Below are positions 5,797-8,629 of a stretch of DNA of 8,629 nucleotides, piece by piece (positions within the stretch are counted from its first letter, which is position 1; every line of letters starts with the position of its first letter). A model generated the notes under the pieces. The model was not told the DNA's origin. It saw nothing but the letters and a program-made list of their open reading frames with translations, and made no database searches. The position numbers were made by a program, and so were the translations under genes. Source of the stretch: an uncultured Clostridia bacterium (GTDB lineage: Bacteria > Bacillota > Clostridia > Christensenellales > Borkfalkiaceae); assembly GCA_944369635.1 (NCBI GenBank), contig CALVXL010000053.1, positions 1-8,629 of the forward strand, read 5' to 3'.

Positions 5797-6687
5797 ATGG
5801 ATCCTGTTTTAATTATTTTGCTTTCCGTCGATGCATTGCTTTTGCTGTGTTGTATCGTGACGCTGATTTACCGCGCAAAAAGTGCAAAAAAAACCGATTT
5901 TTTGACTGCGGAAGAAAAAAACGAACAAACCGAAAATGCGAACGCTGCGGTTGAACCCGTTTCCGAAGAAAAAAACGAATCGAAGGAAGATGTGTCTGAA
6001 GATAAAATTGCGGAAAATTCCGTAACGGAAGACAGTGCGGTTCAAAAAACGCAAAGCGAAGAGGAATCGGCTGAGGAAAATCTGACCACAGAAAAAGCGG
6101 TTGAAGAGACAAAAGCGGAAACTGCACTGCAGGCGGAACAAAAACAGGAAAATTCCGTTCTGAATGCTTCCGATAATGAAGTTGCCGCAGCAGCGGTTCC
6201 GGCAATCGCCGCAGAAGAAAAAGCTGTAAAAAAGGCGCCGAAAATTGAAGGAGCGAAAAAAAGCGCCGATCCGTTTTATATCAAAATGCTTTGTGTTGAC
6301 GAAGAAACGCAAGGTTATTATAATGAAATCAGAAACGAATTCAAATCGTATAAGGGCGTCAATGCGCGCATTTCAAAGGGATATGACTCGTTCCGAAAGA
6401 ATAAGCAGTTGATAGCGCGCATTTTGCTTTCGGGTAAAACGATCCGTTTATATCTGCGCCTGAACGCGGGAAATTATGAAAACAGCAAATTTCATCAGCA
6501 ATATGTCGGAGATAAAAAGACCTATGCTGAAATTCCCATGCTCGTGAAGATCAAAAGCAAGCGCGGGCTTGCGAATGCCAAACTTCTGGTGCAGGATCTG
6601 ATGAAGCAGGAAAACGCTGTCAAAAAAACGCGATTCACAAAAGTAGATTATATCGAAACGCTGAAAGCATTAAAAGAAAACGACTGA
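5797..6687 (+). CDS. Membrane-anchored protein with acidic linker and uncharacterised C-terminal domain
   Basis: I do not recognise a named family. The 296-residue product has one N-terminal membrane helix (about residues 4-26) followed by RAKSAKK, which predicts that the rest lies in the cytoplasm. Residues of about 35-155 are a low-complexity linker rich in Glu, Ala, Lys, Asn and Ser, likely disordered. A folded domain runs from about 158 (DPFYIKML) to the end, including YKGVNARISKGYDSF, LLSGKTIRLYLRLNAGNY, and KTYAEIPMLVKIKSKRG. From memory, similar modules recur in uncharacterised Clostridia proteins, sometimes in tandem or next to zinc ribbons, without known function. The gene has its own consensus promoter and strong ribosome binding site and is followed at once by a terminator, so it may be expressed highly and mostly alone. 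The domain may be a tethered adaptor, but nothing here shows a partner or enzymatic residues. Confidence 0.75.
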   Translation: MDPVLIILLSVDALLLLCCIVTLIYRAKSAKKTDFLTAEEKNEQTENANAAVEPVSEEKNESKEDVSEDKIAENSVTEDSAVQKTQSEEESAEENLTTEKAVEETKAETALQAEQKQENSVLNASDNEVAAAAVPAIAAEEKAVKKAPKIEGAKKSADPFYIKMLCVDEETQGYYNEIRNEFKSYKGVNARISKGYDSFRKNKQLIARILLSGKTIRLYLRLNAGNYENSKFHQQYVGDKKTYAEIPMLVKIKSKRGLANAKLLVQDLMKQENAVKKTRFTKVDYIETLKALKEND

Positions 6688-6690
6688 TTG

Positions 6691-6725
6691 AACTGCCCGA
6701 AAACATTTCGTTTTCGGGCAGTTTT
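6691..6725 (+). terminator. Rho-independent terminator
   Basis: A perfect 14-base stem pairs 6691-6704 with 6710-6723 around the loop ATTTC, and the 3' end merges into TTTT. It begins three bases after the stop of the membrane-anchored protein. The T tract is short, so some read-through into the ABC transporter is plausible. Confidence 0.85.
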
Positions 6726-6738
6726 ATGTTATTACGTT

Positions 6739-6744
6739 TGGAGA
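6739..6744 (+). promoter_or_regulatory. Ribosome binding site of the ABC transporter gene
   Basis: TGGAGA, with GGAG seven bases before ATG 6751, supports that start. The open frame extends upstream to TTG 6688, but that would run through the terminator hairpin. Confidence 0.6.
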
Positions 6745-6750
6745 AATATT

Positions 6751-8469
6751 ATGCTGAAGAGATTTTTCAAATTCTATAAACCGCATAAAAAATTGTTTGT
6801 CATCGACACGATCTGCGCTTTTTTAGTTTCGGCGTGCAACATGTTCTATCCGATGATTACGAAAAATATCATAAACGATTACGTGCCGAATAAAAAAATG
6901 CAGCTTCTGATTGTATGGTGCGTTGCGCTTTTGCTGATATATTTCATCAAAGCTGTTCTGACATATATCGTGCAGTATTGGGGGCACGTGCTGGGCGTCA
7001 GGATTCAGGGCGATATGCGCAGAGCTATGTTTAAGCATATTCAGAAATTGCCTTATACATATTTTGATACGCATAAGACAGGGGCAATTATGTCTCGCCT
7101 TGTCAACGACTTGTTTGAAATTTCCGAACTTGCGCACCACGGCCCGGAAGACGTGCTGACTTCCGTAATATCCATTGTCGGGGCATTCATCATGCTGGCG
7201 ACCATCAATATATATCTTACGCTTATCGTCTTTATATTTATTCCGCTTTTGTTGATTTTTGCAATCAAAAACCGCAAGAAAATGAACGATGCGTTCACCA
7301 CGATGCGGGAAGAGGTTTCTAAAGTCAATGCAGATGTGGAGACGACGGTTTCAGGCGTGCGCGTAACCAAGGCATATAATTCTCAGCACTATGTGCAACA
7401 GCGTTTCGACAAAGTAAATAAGGACTTTATTTCTGCGCGCAGTAAAGCATATAAGGCGATGGGAATTTTCGGTTCGGGAATGGGTTTTATCAGCGATTTT
7501 CTCTATGTTGCCGTATTGCTGGCGGGCGGCGTATTTATGTATTTCCATTATATCGATGCAGGTGAATTTGCCGCATATATATTGTTTATCGCCATGTTGC
7601 TTACGCCCATAAAGACCATTATCGTTATTTATGAGGAAATCCAAAGCGGTGCGACGGGATTTAAGCGTTTTTGTGAAATCATGGATGAAAAGACGGAAGA
7701 AGATGCGCCCGATGCAGTGGATATCGGGGAAGTTTGCGGCGATATTGAATTTAAAAATGTGCAATTTACTTATGAAAACAAAAAAGACGAAGAAATTCTC
7801 GACGACGTGAGTTTTCTGATTCCGCACGGAAAAACGACGGCGCTTGTCGGCGGAAGCGGCGGAGGAAAAACCACCGTTTGTCATCTGATTATGCATTTTT
7901 ACGAGCTGAACGGCGGAGAAATTACGCTGGACGGTCGGGACATACGTGCGATCACACGCGCTTCATTGCGCGATAAAATAGGTATTGTCGCGCAGGATGT
8001 ATTTATTTTTGACGGAACGGTGAAAGAAAATATCGCATTCGGCAAGGAAAATGCGACCGATGAAGAAATATACGAAGCGGCAAAGCGTGCAAATATCCAC
8101 GATTACATTATGACCTTGCCGAACGGATACGAAACTTGGGTTGGGGAACGCGGCGTACAGCTTTCCGGCGGACAGCGACAGCGGGTGTCCATTGCGCGCG
8201 CCTTTTTGAAGAATCCGCCCATACTTATTTTGGATGAAGCGACGAGCGCACTCGATAATATTACCGAAATTCAGATACAAAAAGCGCTTAACGAATTGAG
8301 CGCCGGCAGAACGGTTATCGCCGTGGCGCACAGGCTTTCCACAATCCGAAATGCCAATCAGATTATCGTTCTGGAACGCGGAAAGGTAGTGGAAAAGGGT
8401 ACGCATGACGAGCTTGTCCGCCGCGGCGGACGGTATGCCGAAATGCTGGGGGAAAAATATAACGGCTGA
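6751..8469 (+). CDS. ABC exporter half-transporter (fused membrane and ATPase domains)
   Basis: The 572-residue protein is a complete type IV ABC exporter half-unit of the MsbA/BmrA/LmrA class, expected to work as a dimer in the cytoplasmic membrane. Six membrane helices lie near residues 15-38, 51-76, 134-152, 154-172, 238-262 and 271-293. The ATPase domain (about 335-572) has Walker A GGSGGGKTT at 367-375, Q-loop Gln415, signature LSGGQ at 471-475, Walker B ILILDE at 491-496 with catalytic Glu496, and switch His527. All key residues are intact. Only one half-transporter gene is present, which suggests a homodimer unless a partner lies elsewhere. The substrate (lipid, drug or peptide) cannot be told. 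No peptidase C39 domain is present. The start is about 25 bases after the terminator and no promoter is evident between them, so expression may rely on read-through. Confidence 0.95.
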   Translation: MLKRFFKFYKPHKKLFVIDTICAFLVSACNMFYPMITKNIINDYVPNKKMQLLIVWCVALLLIYFIKAVLTYIVQYWGHVLGVRIQGDMRRAMFKHIQKLPYTYFDTHKTGAIMSRLVNDLFEISELAHHGPEDVLTSVISIVGAFIMLATINIYLTLIVFIFIPLLLIFAIKNRKKMNDAFTTMREEVSKVNADVETTVSGVRVTKAYNSQHYVQQRFDKVNKDFISARSKAYKAMGIFGSGMGFISDFLYVAVLLAGGVFMYFHYIDAGEFAAYILFIAMLLTPIKTIIVIYEEIQSGATGFKRFCEIMDEKTEEDAPDAVDIGEVCGDIEFKNVQFTYENKKDEEILDDVSFLIPHGKTTALVGGSGGGKTTVCHLIMHFYELNGGEITLDGRDIRAITRASLRDKIGIVAQDVFIFDGTVKENIAFGKENATDEEIYEAAKRANIHDYIMTLPNGYETWVGERGVQLSGGQRQRVSIARAFLKNPPILILDEATSALDNITEIQIQKALNELSAGRTVIAVAHRLSTIRNANQIIVLERGKVVEKGTHDELVRRGGRYAEMLGEKYNG

Positions 8470-8565
8470 TTTCTGGGTGATAGCGTAAAATAAGCAAAAA
8501 TTTCGCAAAATAGAGAGTGATTGCGGTTTAATGTGCAGTCGGTTAGATAAGGCAAGGTAAAGGCG
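8470..8565. other. Intergenic region before the DinB-like gene
   Basis: This 96-base AT-rich gap shows no convincing terminator hairpin, no LexA-type palindrome and no strong promoter. A weak TTGCGG (8521-8526) with 17-base spacing to TAGATA (8544-8549) is possible but poor. Confidence 0.4.
8554..8557 (+). promoter_or_regulatory. Ribosome binding site of the DinB-like gene
   Basis: AAGG eight bases before ATG 8566 is a reasonable Shine-Dalgarno site. The closer AAGG (8560-8563) is too near the start codon. Confidence 0.45.
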
Positions 8566-8629
8566 ATGAGAACGATCCTCCATAGCGATCTGAATAATTT
8601 TTACGCTTCCGTTGAGGTGCTGCGCCATC
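8566..8629 (+). CDS. dinB: Y-family DNA polymerase (DinB/Pol IV-like), first 21 codons
   Basis: The partial product begins MRTILHSDLNNFYASVEVLRH and runs off the window edge. This is the palm-domain opening of Y-family translesion polymerases (compare the HVDMDCFFAAVE region of DinB). Asp8 is the metal-binding catalytic aspartate and Tyr13 occupies the steric-gate position that excludes ribonucleotides. The Asn-Asn-Phe-Tyr form is typical of Firmicute DinB-like proteins. It follows the ABC transporter by 96 bases on the same strand. SOS control cannot be judged because no LexA box is visible. The catalytic and little-finger domains lie outside the window, so DinB versus another Y-family member is not fully settled. 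Confidence 0.85.
   Translation, partial: MRTILHSDLNNFYASVEVLRH

Noticed and set aside
5739..5954. Open frame of 71 codons starting at the second promoter
   Set aside because: It overlaps the promoter boxes and the tethered-protein gene in another frame and has no ribosome binding site of its own.
6688..6750. Upstream TTG start for the ABC exporter
   Set aside because: The added residues would be encoded by the terminator hairpin, and ATG 6751 has a proper ribosome binding site and the normal exporter N-terminus.
8470..8565. LexA box or strong promoter for the DinB-like gene
   Set aside because: No CGAAC..GTTCG-type palindrome was found, and the only -35/-10 pair (TTGCGG, TAGATA) is too weak to call.
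7963..8628. Minus-strand open frame of 221 codons opposite the ABC ATPase domain and DinB start
   Set aside because: It overlaps the conserved ATPase motifs and the DinB-like start on the other strand, and shows no family signature.

Overview
The window looks like a chromosomal segment from an anaerobic Firmicute of the Clostridia type, possibly an uncultured gut lineage. The evidence is the mid-range base composition, Gram-positive style Shine-Dalgarno sites, sigma-A type promoters with 17 bp spacers, and protein families I associate with Clostridia: DUF1846, the alcohol-acetyltransferase-like plus DUF6320 pair, and an HprK-like plus PqqD-like pair. The lineage is inferred from gene content only. 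There is no rRNA, tRNA, CRISPR array, insertion sequence or phage gene.

Layout. On the minus strand at the left edge is the 5' part of an ApbE-like lipoprotein gene (FAD:protein FMN transferase). Its frame breaks about 17 bases from the edge, and the conserved continuation resumes one frame over. An 89-base divergent intergenic region (379-467) holds two back-to-back promoters. Each would start transcription essentially at the start codon, so both flanking genes look leaderless.

From 468 to 5731 runs one tightly packed six-gene operon on the plus strand: an HprK-C-like kinase, a PqqD-like small protein, a DUF1846 protein, a nucleoside-phosphorylase-fold enzyme, a condensation/alcohol-acetyltransferase-fold acyltransferase, and a zinc-ribbon six-helix membrane protein (DUF6320-like). 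Three junctions are 4-base start/stop overlaps (ATGA, ATGA, TTGA) and the other two gaps are 21 and 11 bases. This implies co-expression, but the chemistry linking the genes is unknown.

A second, consensus promoter (5739-5767) lies just after the operon. It drives a gene for a membrane-anchored protein with a long acidic linker and an uncharacterised C-terminal domain. A strong hairpin terminator (6691-6725) follows, and then a complete ABC exporter half-transporter starting at 6751 with no visible promoter of its own. The right edge holds the first 21 codons of a Y-family DNA polymerase (DinB-like).

The most interesting points are the paired leaderless promoters, the HprK-like/PqqD pair without a visible peptide substrate and embedded in an unusual operon, the frameshift in the ApbE-like gene, and the tethered protein next to the terminator-gated ABC exporter.
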